The notes beneath the pieces are model-generated. The model saw nothing but the letters and a program-made list of their open reading frames with translations. It had not been told where the DNA came from and searched no databases. A stretch of 5,696 bases of DNA from an uncultured Eubacteriales bacterium (GTDB lineage: Bacteria > Bacillota > Clostridia > Christensenellales > Aristaeellaceae): NCBI GenBank assembly GCA_900553315.1, contig USCW01000114.1:1-5696 (forward strand), read 5' to 3'. Within the stretch, counting starts at the first letter, position 1, and each line of letters begins with the position of its first letter. Position numbers and translations under genes: made by a program. Below, one piece after another: positions 1 through 5,651 of the stretch.

Positions 1-4
1 GGGT

Positions 5-48
5 CTGGGGGAGAGGCGCTTCTCTTAGAGAAGCGGCCTCTCCCCCAG
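5..48 (-). repeat. Compound palindromic 3'-end element, copy A (possible terminator)
   Basis: A long inverted repeat begins 10 nt after the stop codon of the leftward dehydrogenase gene. The outer arms (5-16 and 37-48) are a perfect 12-bp match. Inside them lies the 17-nt core at 18-34, itself a 7-bp stem with a 3-nt loop, and the two stems stack through one extra pair and a single unpaired base. On the leftward transcript the order is outer arm, CC, GCTTCTCTAAGAGAAGC, G, outer arm. The bases after the hairpin on that strand are ACCC, so there is no U-tract and it is not a textbook intrinsic terminator. It shares core and layout with the element at 5652-5691. Its position suggests termination or mRNA 3'-end protection; a dispersed REP-like repeat is an alternative. 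Confidence 0.85.
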
Positions 49-58
49 AATCTCCACG

Positions 59-1474
59 TTATTTCATTTCCTTTGCGATGTCTCGCGCTACGGCTACGCC
101 GGTGGCGCTGGCCTGCATCAGACCGCGGGTGATGCCGGCGCCATCGCCGATAGCGTAAAGGCCCTTGATGGGGGTCATGAATTTGTTGTCAACAAGAAGC
201 TTGCTGGAGTAGAATTTCACCTCGACACCATAGAGCAGCGTATTCTTGCTGTATAGACCGGGCGCCAAATGATCAAAGGCCTTCAGCGCTTCCACAATGC
301 TCGTCAGGTGGCGGGGCGGAAGCACAAAGGACAAGTCGCCCGGAACCGCCGTTTGCAGCGTCGGGATCGTCGTGGACTTCGTCAAACGCTCCCATGACGT
401 GCGGCGGCCCTGCAATAGATCGCCTAACCGCTGCACCATGATCGGCCCGCCGGTCAGCATGTTGCCCAAGCGCGCAATGTATTGACCGTACTCAATGGGC
501 TGATTGAAGGGCTCCGTGAACCGGGTCGATACCAGCAGCGCAAAGTTCGTGTTGCCCGTGCGCCGCGCCGGATCGCCGTAGCTGTGACCGTTCACCACCG
601 CCAAGCCCGACTCGTAATGCTCCTCGCTTACCACACCGCCGGGATTCATGCAGAAGGTGCGCACTTTGTTTTCGTAGGTGTCCGAATAATAGATCAGCTT
701 CGCCTCGTAAAGATACTTGGTCAGATGATCCATGATCGCGTTGGGTACTTCTACGCGCACGCCAATGTCCACTTCGTTGTTCTGCGTGCGCAGCCCCAGC
801 TTCTCGGCCTCATTGGCCAGCCATTCCGCGCCGCCGCGTCCGGGGGCCGCGATCACGTGGCTGGAACGCGCCTCCCAGCTCTCGCCCTTCCGGGGCGCGA
901 GACGAACGCCTACTACCCGCCCGTTCTCCGCCAGAATGTCCGTGGCGGTGGTCAGCTCGGCAAAGGTCGTGTGCGTCTGACTGACCAGATAATCATGCAT
1001 CGCGGCCAATACGCTGCCTGCGTATTCCGTGCCCAAGTGACGCACGGGGCAGGGCACCAGACGAATGTTGTACCGGCTGGCGTCATAGGCGATCTCCTCC
1101 ACCTTCTTGTCGTCCAGACCGTGTACCTCGTGGGGCGCACCGAACTTCAAGTAGATGTCGTCGGCATGATGGATCAGCTCCATGGCCTTGGCATGACCCA
1201 GATATTCGCTGATGTGGCCGCCCACCTCGTCGGAAAGGGACAGCTTGCCATCGGAGAAAGCGCCTGCGCCCGCCCAGCCGTGGACGATGCCGCAGGGATC
1301 ACAATGAACGCACTTGCCCGTGGTGCGGGCTGGACAGGTGCGGTGCGCAATGGCTCGCCCGGTGTCCACAATGAGCACCTGCGCTTCGGGCTTCAGCTGC
1401 GTCAGCTCCAGCGCAGTAAAAATGCCGGCAGGGCCGGCGCCGATAATGATCGCATCATAGATACGGTTTTCCAT
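59..1474 (-). CDS. FAD-dependent dehydrogenase (NAD(P)/FAD-dependent oxidoreductase, COG2509-like)
   Basis: This 471-residue protein is a probable cytoplasmic flavoprotein. The N-terminus has a Rossmann dinucleotide-binding motif GAGPAG at residues 12-17 after a hydrophobic beta strand, and the strand VLIVD ends at Asp37, where the ribose-binding acidic residue is expected. A C-terminal GDGAG at 443-447, preceded by GLYAI, is the second FAD-contact motif. Between them, GAGAFSDGKL (69-78), AAPGRGG (209-215) and RTFCMNPGGVV (272-282) fit, from memory of the family, the COG2509 group of uncharacterised FAD dehydrogenases. Four cysteines (47, 55, 58, 61; CX7CX2CX2C) precede the GAGAFSDGKL motif and could bind a metal or Fe-S cluster. 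The ATG start is supported by AAGGAGG 8 nt upstream. The gene is single, transcribed divergently from the mutase operon, and ends at a palindrome. The substrate is unknown. The family call is firm; the reaction is not. Confidence 0.9.
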   Translation of the reverse strand: MENRIYDAIIIGAGPAGIFTALELTQLKPEAQVLIVDTGRAIAHRTCPARTTGKCVHCDPCGIVHGWAGAGAFSDGKLSLSDEVGGHISEYLGHAKAMELIHHADDIYLKFGAPHEVHGLDDKKVEEIAYDASRYNIRLVPCPVRHLGTEYAGSVLAAMHDYLVSQTHTTFAELTTATDILAENGRVVGVRLAPRKGESWEARSSHVIAAPGRGGAEWLANEAEKLGLRTQNNEVDIGVRVEVPNAIMDHLTKYLYEAKLIYYSDTYENKVRTFCMNPGGVVSEEHYESGLAVVNGHSYGDPARRTGNTNFALLVSTRFTEPFNQPIEYGQYIARLGNMLTGGPIMVQRLGDLLQGRRTSWERLTKSTTIPTLQTAVPGDLSFVLPPRHLTSIVEALKAFDHLAPGLYSKNTLLYGVEVKFYSSKLLVDNKFMTPIKGLYAIGDGAGITRGLMQASATGVAVARDIAKEMK

Positions 1475-1482
1475 AAGGGAAT

Positions 1483-1489
1483 CCTCCTT
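1483..1489 (-). promoter_or_regulatory. Ribosome binding site of the dehydrogenase gene
   Basis: The leftward strand reads AAGGAGG, a full match to the anti-Shine-Dalgarno, with 8 nt before the ATG at 1474. It fixes the start codon. A GC-only stem (1490-1507) directly abuts it on the 5' side of the transcript. Confidence 0.85.
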
Positions 1490-1507
1490 GCCGCGTGCGG
1501 CCGCGGC
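1490..1507 (-). other. GC-rich hairpin abutting the dehydrogenase ribosome binding site
   Basis: The 6-bp arms GCCGCG (1490-1495) and CGCGGC (1502-1507) are perfect inverted repeats separated by 6 nt. In the leftward mRNA this stem would sit in the short 5' leader, ending at the first base of the AAGGAGG site. It could hold the ribosome binding site open or slow initiation. The stem is visible in the sequence; the role is inferred, and short GC stems arise easily in GC-rich DNA. Confidence 0.45.
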
Positions 1508-1524
1508 ACACGCATTTACATCCT

Positions 1525-1553
1525 ATTGTACCATGCTGAGCGTGGAACTACAA
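1525..1553 (-). promoter_or_regulatory. Extended -10 promoter for the dehydrogenase gene
   Basis: The leftward strand carries TGGTACAAT (1533-1525), which is a TG-N extended -10 element with hexamer TACAAT. A weak -35 (TTGTAG, 1553-1548) lies upstream at a 17-bp spacing. Transcription would start near 1518, giving a leader of about 44 nt. The poor -35 is consistent with the usual compensation by an extended -10. The -35 overlaps one AAGACAAA repeat (1552-1559), so a regulator bound there could block RNA polymerase. Confidence 0.65.
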
Positions 1554-1629
1554 GACAAATGCGGAATGTTTCCCCAAAAAGACAAAGAGCAGGCATGAAA
1601 CGCATGGAAAACAAACAGCCATTTGTCTT
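1552..1629. repeat. Three AAGACAAA boxes in the divergent intergenic region (candidate operators)
   Basis: AAGACAAA occurs at 1552-1559 and 1579-1586 on the plus strand, and as its complement TTTGTCTT at 1622-1629. The first and third copies extend to a perfect 10-bp inverted repeat: AAGACAAATG at 1552-1561 and CATTTGTCTT at 1620-1629. The first copy overlaps the -35 of the leftward promoter, and the third lies about 20 bp upstream of the rightward -35. This arrangement would suit a transcription factor acting on both genes. The repeats are directly visible; the operator role is an inference, and this stretch is A/T-rich compared with the genes. Confidence 0.4.
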
Positions 1630-1666
1630 TCATTGTTTCTTTTACGCTTGCCAAAAAGAAGCAGGC
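1574..1666 (+). repeat. Imperfect direct repeat with a 5-bp insertion, overlapping the mutase promoter
   Basis: CCAAAAAGA followed by AGCAGGC occurs twice. At 1574-1594 the two halves are split by CAAAG (1583-1587), and at 1651-1666 they are contiguous. The second copy starts inside the -35 hexamer (1648-1653) and runs through most of the spacer of the rightward promoter. It could be a duplicated protein-binding site or the remnant of a local promoter duplication. Confidence 0.4.
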
Positions 1667-1676
1667 TTATTATAAT
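1648..1676 (+). promoter_or_regulatory. Near-consensus promoter of the mutase operon
   Basis: The -35 TTGCCA (1648-1653, 5 of 6 consensus bases) and the perfect -10 TATAAT (1671-1676) are separated by exactly 17 bp. Transcription would start near 1683 and leave a leader of about 75 nt. A small stem, GGCGC (1715-1719) with GCGCC (1725-1729), lies in that leader upstream of the ribosome binding site. The promoter strength fits a housekeeping vegetative sigma-factor operon. It is the only good promoter seen ahead of the four rightward genes. Confidence 0.85.
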
Positions 1677-1740
1677 AGGTTCAGTTAAGCATCCCATGCA
1701 GCCGTCGAGAAACAGGCGCATTGCGCGCCGGACGAGGATA

Positions 1741-1747
1741 AAGGAGG
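1741..1747 (+). promoter_or_regulatory. Ribosome binding site of the phospho-sugar mutase gene
   Basis: AAGGAGG lies 10 nt before the ATG at 1758. An earlier out-of-frame ATG at 1750 is only 2 nt from it, too close for normal initiation, so 1758 is the real start. Confidence 0.85.
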
Positions 1748-1757
1748 CTATGGATCC

Positions 1758-3476
1758 ATGAACGTGCAGGAAAATTATGAACAATGGCTGAAGGACTTCG
1801 CGGACGATCAGGAGACCGTTCGGGAGCTGGAAAGCATTCGCAATGACGCGGCAGAAATCGAGGATCGTTTTTATACGGAGCTGAGCTTCGGCACCGCCGG
1901 TATGCGCGGCGTGCTGGGTGCGGGCACCAACCGTATGAACCGCTATAACGTCCGCCGTGCGACCAAGGGTCTGGCGGCTTATTTGAAGCAGCAGCCCGGT
2001 GCGGCGGAGCGGGGCGTGGTCATCGCCTATGACAGCCGCCGCTTCTCCGATCTGTTTGCGAAGGAAACAGCGCAGGTGCTCTGCCAAGAGGGCGTGCATG
2101 CCTTTTTGTTCGACGCGCTGCGCCCTGTGCCGATTCTGTCCTATGCCGTGCGTCACCTGAAGGCTGCCGCGGGCGTGGTTATTACCGCCAGTCATAATCC
2201 GCCCCAGTATAACGGCTATAAGGTCTACGGCGAGGACGGCGCTCAGTTGGGCCCGGAGGCCGCCGCGGGTGTGACCGCGTGCATCCGCGCTATTCCCTAT
2301 ACGGACTGCAAGCTGATGGATGTGGAGGAGGCTAAGGCTAAGGGCCTTTTGAAGATCATCGGCAACGCGGAGGTGGATGACGACTATATTGCGCAGGAAA
2401 AGACGCTGTGCATCAATCCGGATATGCTTGCCAAGGAGGGTGGCAGCCTGTCCATTGTGTATACGCCCCTGCACGGCAGCGGCAACGTGCCTGTGCGCCG
2501 TATTTTGCAGGAGGTGGGCATCACCCATGTGGCGGTGGTGAAGGAGCAGGAGCTGCCCGACCCCAATTTCTCCACCTTGAAGGTGCCCAATCCCGAGGAC
2601 CCCGCCGCCTTTACGCTGGCAATAAAGCTGGCCGACGAGGTAGGCGCGGACGTGATCTTCGGCACTGACCCGGACTGCGACCGTCTGGGTGTGGCGGTGC
2701 GCGACCGGGAGGGCAAGTTCCAGCTGCTGACAGGCAATCAGATCGGCTGCGTGCTGCTGCATTACATACTGTCCTCCCGCAAGGCGCAGGGCAAATTGCC
2801 CGCGAACGGCGCGGCGGTGAAGTCCATCGTGTCCACGTCGCTGGCCAACCGCATCTGCGAGGACTTCGGCGTGACCATGTTTGAGACCTTGACCGGCTTC
2901 AAGTTCATTGGTGAGAAGATTCAGCAGTTTCAGGATACGGGAGCTTACACCTTCCTGTTCGGCTTTGAGGAGAGCTACGGCTTCCTGTCCAGCACCTTTG
3001 TGCGGGACAAGGACGGCGTGAACGCTTCCCTGCTGATCGCCGAGCTGGCGGCGGACTGCAAGGCCAAGGGCATCACCCTGTACGACCGCTTGCAGGAGAT
3101 TTTCGCCCGCTACGGTGTCTATGTGGAAAAGGTGGTCAGCACGGTGCTTCCCGGCAAGGACGGCGTGGCCCGCATGAAGGAGATCATGAAGGACCTCCGT
3201 GCCGAGCATCCCAAGGAAATCGGCGGTCTTGCCGTGACGGCGGTGCGCGACTATTTGAAGGGCGTGCGCGTGGCGGACGGCGTGGAAACGCCCACCGGAC
3301 TGCCGGCCTCCGATGTGCTGTATTTCGAGCTGGAGGGCGGCAACTGGGTCTGCGTGCGTCCCAGCGGCACCGAGCCGAAGATCAAGCTCTACGTGAACAC
3401 CAACGACAAGGATGGCGCAGCCGCCCATGCGCTGAACGAGAAGCTGTGCGCGGCGGCGGAAGCCATGATGAAATAA
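1758..3476 (+). CDS. pgcA: Phospho-sugar mutase (alpha-phosphoglucomutase/phosphomannomutase family, PgcA-like)
   Basis: This 572-residue cytoplasmic enzyme of the alpha-D-phosphohexomutase superfamily should interconvert glucose-6-phosphate and glucose-1-phosphate through a phosphoserine and a 1,6-bisphosphate intermediate. All four signature regions are present: the catalytic serine loop TASHNP (143-148, Ser145), the Mg2+ loop DPDCDR (304-309, Asp304/306/308), the sugar-binding loop FEESYG (403-408) and the phosphate-binding loop RPSGTEPK (534-541). The N-terminal LSFGTAGMRG (42-51) and the length match the Bacillus PgcA/eukaryotic PGM2-like branch rather than short GlmM or ManB proteins. 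The start is supported by AAGGAGG and a strong promoter. It is the first gene of a tight rightward operon; its stop is 1 nt from the next ATG. Glucose-1-phosphate feeds UDP-glucose, glycolipid and wall-polymer synthesis. Phosphomannomutase or phosphopentomutase activity cannot be excluded from sequence alone. Confidence 0.95.
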   Translation: MNVQENYEQWLKDFADDQETVRELESIRNDAAEIEDRFYTELSFGTAGMRGVLGAGTNRMNRYNVRRATKGLAAYLKQQPGAAERGVVIAYDSRRFSDLFAKETAQVLCQEGVHAFLFDALRPVPILSYAVRHLKAAAGVVITASHNPPQYNGYKVYGEDGAQLGPEAAAGVTACIRAIPYTDCKLMDVEEAKAKGLLKIIGNAEVDDDYIAQEKTLCINPDMLAKEGGSLSIVYTPLHGSGNVPVRRILQEVGITHVAVVKEQELPDPNFSTLKVPNPEDPAAFTLAIKLADEVGADVIFGTDPDCDRLGVAVRDREGKFQLLTGNQIGCVLLHYILSSRKAQGKLPANGAAVKSIVSTSLANRICEDFGVTMFETLTGFKFIGEKIQQFQDTGAYTFLFGFEESYGFLSSTFVRDKDGVNASLLIAELAADCKAKGITLYDRLQEIFARYGVYVEKVVSTVLPGKDGVARMKEIMKDLRAEHPKEIGGLAVTAVRDYLKGVRVADGVETPTGLPASDVLYFELEGGNWVCVRPSGTEPKIKLYVNTNDKDGAAAHALNEKLCAAAEAMMK

Positions 3477-3477
3477 G

Positions 3478-3918
3478 ATGACGGACGAAAAACTGCTGAC
3501 GGAAATCAACGAGGCCATTGAAGCGGGGCGGAATGCGCAGGTGCGGCTTCGTCGGATACAGGAGACGCTTCGCAGCGCGAAGGGCTGGGGTATCTATGAC
3601 CTGCTGGGTGGCGGACTGATCTCCGGTATGATGAAGCGGATTCGCATGGAGAAGGCTCAGCAGCAGATTGAGGAGCTGCGGGGCAGTCTGGAACGCTTCA
3701 ACAGCGAATTGAAGGACGTGCAGGTGCAGTGCAGCGCCTCTGCGGAGCTATCCGAGTGGCTGAACATCACTGACTTGGTGTTTGACGATCCGCTGAGCGA
3801 CTGGCTGTCCCTGAGTAAAATCAAGGACGCGAAGGCTGAGATCGACCGCACTGCGGAGGAAGTCACCGCGCTGCTTGCAAAACTGGAAGGCAGCCGGGAA
3901 AAGCTCAGACAAAGCTGA
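3478..3918 (+). CDS. Conserved-looking helical/coiled-coil protein of unknown function
   Basis: This 146-residue protein has no signal peptide, membrane segment or recognised catalytic motif, and I do not assign a function. Residues 1-34, 53-80 and 115-145 are rich in Glu, Lys, Arg, Gln and Leu in a pattern typical of amphipathic helices or coiled coils. They are broken by a glycine-rich, aromatic segment (residues 36-51: GWGIYDLLGGGLISG) and by a second hydrophobic stretch, LVFDDPLSDWLSLSKI (100-115). The two non-helical segments are the most likely conserved surface. Its ATG follows the mutase stop by 1 nt and lacks a close Shine-Dalgarno sequence. An in-frame TGA at 3469-3471 rules out an upstream extension. 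It was probably made by translational coupling to the mutase. It may be a scaffold or partner protein, cytoplasmic and possibly oligomeric. The coding call is firm because of the operon packing and uninterrupted frame. Confidence 0.8.
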   Translation: MTDEKLLTEINEAIEAGRNAQVRLRRIQETLRSAKGWGIYDLLGGGLISGMMKRIRMEKAQQQIEELRGSLERFNSELKDVQVQCSASAELSEWLNITDLVFDDPLSDWLSLSKIKDAKAEIDRTAEEVTALLAKLEGSREKLRQS

Positions 3919-3935
3919 GAAAGAGGGAAACGGTC

Positions 3936-4568
3936 ATGCCCTTTGACTACAAGAAGGAATATCGGGAATTCTATCTGCCCAAGGCCAAGCCGGAGCTCAT
4001 CGATGTGCCCGAAATGCACTATATCGCCATACGCGGCGCGGGTGACCCCAACGCGGAGGGCGGCGCGTATCAGGCGGCGATCCAAGTGCTGTATGCCCTT
4101 GCGTACACCATCAAGATGAGCAAGAAGGGCGACCATCAAATCGCGGGGTATTTCGACTACGTGGTGCCGCCGCTGGAGGGCTTTTGGTATCAGAAGAACA
4201 CGGAAGGCGTGGATTACAGCCGAAAAGCGGATTTCCGCTGGATCTCCGTCATTCGTCTGCCTGACTTTGTGACGGAAGCGGACTTCAACTGGGCTTGCGG
4301 CGAGGCTGCGCGGAAGAAGGGGCTGGACACATCCGGCGCAAGCTATTGGACGCACAGGGAGGGGCTCTGCGTGCAGATGATGCACCTTGGCCCCTTCGAC
4401 AGTGAGCCCGCCAGCGTGGCGCAGATGGACGCGTTCCTCGCGGAGCAGGGCTATGTCAATGATTTCACGCCCACGCGGCTGCATCACGAGATTTATCTAT
4501 CGGATGCGCGCAAGACAGCGTCGGAAAAATGGAAGACGGTCATTCGCCACCCCATCCGCAGGGCGTGA
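3936..4568 (+). CDS. Stand-alone GyrI-like small-molecule-binding domain protein
   Basis: This 210-residue cytoplasmic protein belongs, by motif recall, to the stand-alone GyrI-like family, related to the effector-binding domains of SbmC/GyrI and BmrR. Recognisable blocks are FDYKKEYREFYLPK at the N-terminus (3-16), VPEMHYIAIRGAGDPN (24-39), YTIKMSKK (57-64), GYFDYVVPPLEGFW (71-84) and the C-terminal block from MMHLGPFDSEP (148-158) to RLHHEIYLSDARK (181-193). Glu81 and Trp84 lie where conserved pocket residues are expected. It has no DNA-binding domain, so it is not itself a BmrR-type regulator. Some GyrI-like proteins hydrolyse cyclopropane-containing genotoxins; others bind drugs or gyrase. 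Which applies here is unknown. A GAGGG ribosome binding site (3923-3927) lies 8 nt before the ATG, and the gene starts 17 nt after the coiled-coil gene. Annotators may call it a GyrI-like domain-containing or hypothetical protein. Confidence 0.88.
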   Translation: MPFDYKKEYREFYLPKAKPELIDVPEMHYIAIRGAGDPNAEGGAYQAAIQVLYALAYTIKMSKKGDHQIAGYFDYVVPPLEGFWYQKNTEGVDYSRKADFRWISVIRLPDFVTEADFNWACGEAARKKGLDTSGASYWTHREGLCVQMMHLGPFDSEPASVAQMDAFLAEQGYVNDFTPTRLHHEIYLSDARKTASEKWKTVIRHPIRRA

Positions 4569-4585
4569 CGACGAATGCAACCGCA

Positions 4586-4592
4586 GGAAGGA
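4586..4592 (+). promoter_or_regulatory. Ribosome binding site deciding the start of the M42 peptidase
   Basis: GGAAGGA lies 8 nt before the ATG at 4601. The frame is open back to an ATG at 4529, but that start lies inside the GyrI-like gene, has no Shine-Dalgarno sequence, and would add 24 residues of proline/threonine/asparagine-rich low-quality sequence. Initiation at 4601 is therefore preferred. Confidence 0.75.
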
Positions 4593-4600
4593 AGCAGAAC

Positions 4601-5632
4601 ATGGATAAGCAAACGTATATGCTGAATCAGCTGAAGGTGCTCACGGGGATTCCCAGTCCCACGGGCATGACCCATGAAATTGCCAATTATTTGATGGCGG
4701 AGTTGACCCGGCTGGGCTTTACGCCGGAGCGCACGCCCAAGGGCACGGTGATGTGCTGCTTGGGTGGCAGCGGGCATCCGCTGGCGTTGTCGGCGCATGT
4801 GGATGCGCTGGGCGCTATGGTGCGTGCGGTGAAGAGCAACGGCTGTCTGCGCTACACGCAGGTCGGCGGCTACAGCGACAACGCCATTGAAAACGAAACG
4901 GTGAAGATTCATACGCGCAGCGGCAAGGTATACACGGGCACGGTGCAGTCTACCCATGCCAGCGTGCATGTTTGGGGCCGCACGACGGACGAGAAGCGGA
5001 GCGACGAGAGTCTTGAGATCGTGGTAGACGAGGAGACATGGAGCAAGGCGGACACCGAGGCGCTGGGCATTCGTCCCGGGGACTATATTTCCCTTGATCC
5101 CCGCACGGTGGTGACGGAGAGCGGCTTTATCAAGAGCCGTCATTTGGACGACAAAGCTTCCAGCGCGGTATTGCTGACGCTGGCCCGTGAGGTGGCGGAG
5201 GGGCGCGTGGTGCTGCCCCGGCGGACGTACATTGTGTTTACGGTCTACGAGGAGGTTGGTCATGGCGCTGCGCCGCTGAGCAAGCTTGATCTTGAAGACA
5301 TGCTGGCGGTAGACATGGGCTGTGTGGGTGACGATCTCGTTTGCAAGGAAAACATGGTCTCCATTTGCGCGAAGGACAGCGCAGGCCCCTATGATTACGA
5401 CTTCACCAGCGAGCTGGTAGCCTTGGCGGAGGAAAAGGGGCTGCCCTACGCGGTGGACATCTACCCCAGCTACTCCTCCGACGCGTCCGCGGCGCTTCGC
5501 GCAGGTCTTGACGCACGCTTCGCCCTCTGCGGTCAAGGCGTATACGCCTCCCACGGTTACGAGCGCACGCACGTCAAAGGCATGTTGGCGACCCTAAGCC
5601 TCGTCACAGCCTACGTAGAAAAGAAAAAGTAA
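4601..5632 (+). CDS. M42-family metallopeptidase (glutamyl aminopeptidase/TET-type), variant subfamily
   Basis: This 343-residue cytoplasmic aminopeptidase candidate has the usual M42 length. Expected dinuclear metal ligands are all visible: His66 in AHVDALG (65-71), Asp183 in RHLDDK (180-185), Glu218 in YEEVG (216-220, with Glu217 as the likely general base), Asp238 in AVDMG (236-240) and His318 in ASHGYE (316-321). Asp68 fits the catalytic residue after the first ligand. The usual AHxDE is AHVDA here, and DALGAMVRAVKSNG with RHLDDKA resembles, from memory, the M42 subfamily described with the NAGGN osmoprotectant system rather than classical PepA/FrvX proteins. Related TET peptidases form large hollow complexes that trim peptides; that is family knowledge. 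The gene is last in the operon, 32 nt after the GyrI-like gene, and is followed by a palindrome. Substrate is unknown. Confidence 0.9.
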   Translation: MDKQTYMLNQLKVLTGIPSPTGMTHEIANYLMAELTRLGFTPERTPKGTVMCCLGGSGHPLALSAHVDALGAMVRAVKSNGCLRYTQVGGYSDNAIENETVKIHTRSGKVYTGTVQSTHASVHVWGRTTDEKRSDESLEIVVDEETWSKADTEALGIRPGDYISLDPRTVVTESGFIKSRHLDDKASSAVLLTLAREVAEGRVVLPRRTYIVFTVYEEVGHGAAPLSKLDLEDMLAVDMGCVGDDLVCKENMVSICAKDSAGPYDYDFTSELVALAEEKGLPYAVDIYPSYSSDASAALRAGLDARFALCGQGVYASHGYERTHVKGMLATLSLVTAYVEKKK

Positions 5633-5651
5633 GGAGAACGGCGAGGGGGTT

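Noticed and set aside
482..1675. A 397-residue rightward open frame opposite the FAD dehydrogenase
   Set aside because: It has no ribosome binding site or domain, it runs across the divergent promoter region, and the opposite strand encodes clear FAD-binding motifs.
1715..1729. Small hairpin in the mutase leader as a riboswitch or attenuator
   Set aside because: It is only a 5-bp stem with no U-tract and no recognisable aptamer; the leader of about 75 nt is too short and unstructured by eye to support a riboswitch.
1750..1761. A three-codon leader reading frame (Met-Asp-Pro-stop) whose TGA overlaps the mutase ATG
   Set aside because: Its ATG is only 2 nt from the AAGGAGG site, too close for efficient initiation, and such short frames arise easily by chance.
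1548..3518. A 656-residue leftward open frame covering the whole mutase gene
   Set aside because: It is antisense to a gene with all catalytic motifs. Its translation is His/Leu/Arg/Ala-rich with no recognisable domain, as expected for a shadow frame in GC-rich DNA.
4529..4600. N-terminal extension of the M42 peptidase to an upstream ATG
   Set aside because: There is no Shine-Dalgarno before 4529, the extension overlaps the GyrI-like gene, and a good GGAAGGA site precedes the ATG at 4601.
4493..5572. A 359-residue leftward open frame opposite the M42 peptidase
   Set aside because: Its composition is atypical and it has no motif; the rightward frame has all M42 metal ligands.
5631..5636. AAGGAG overlapping the peptidase stop codon, as a ribosome binding site for another gene
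   Set aside because: No ATG or GTG follows at a usable distance; the only nearby start-like codon (TTG at 5650) reaches a stop after seven codons within the hairpin.
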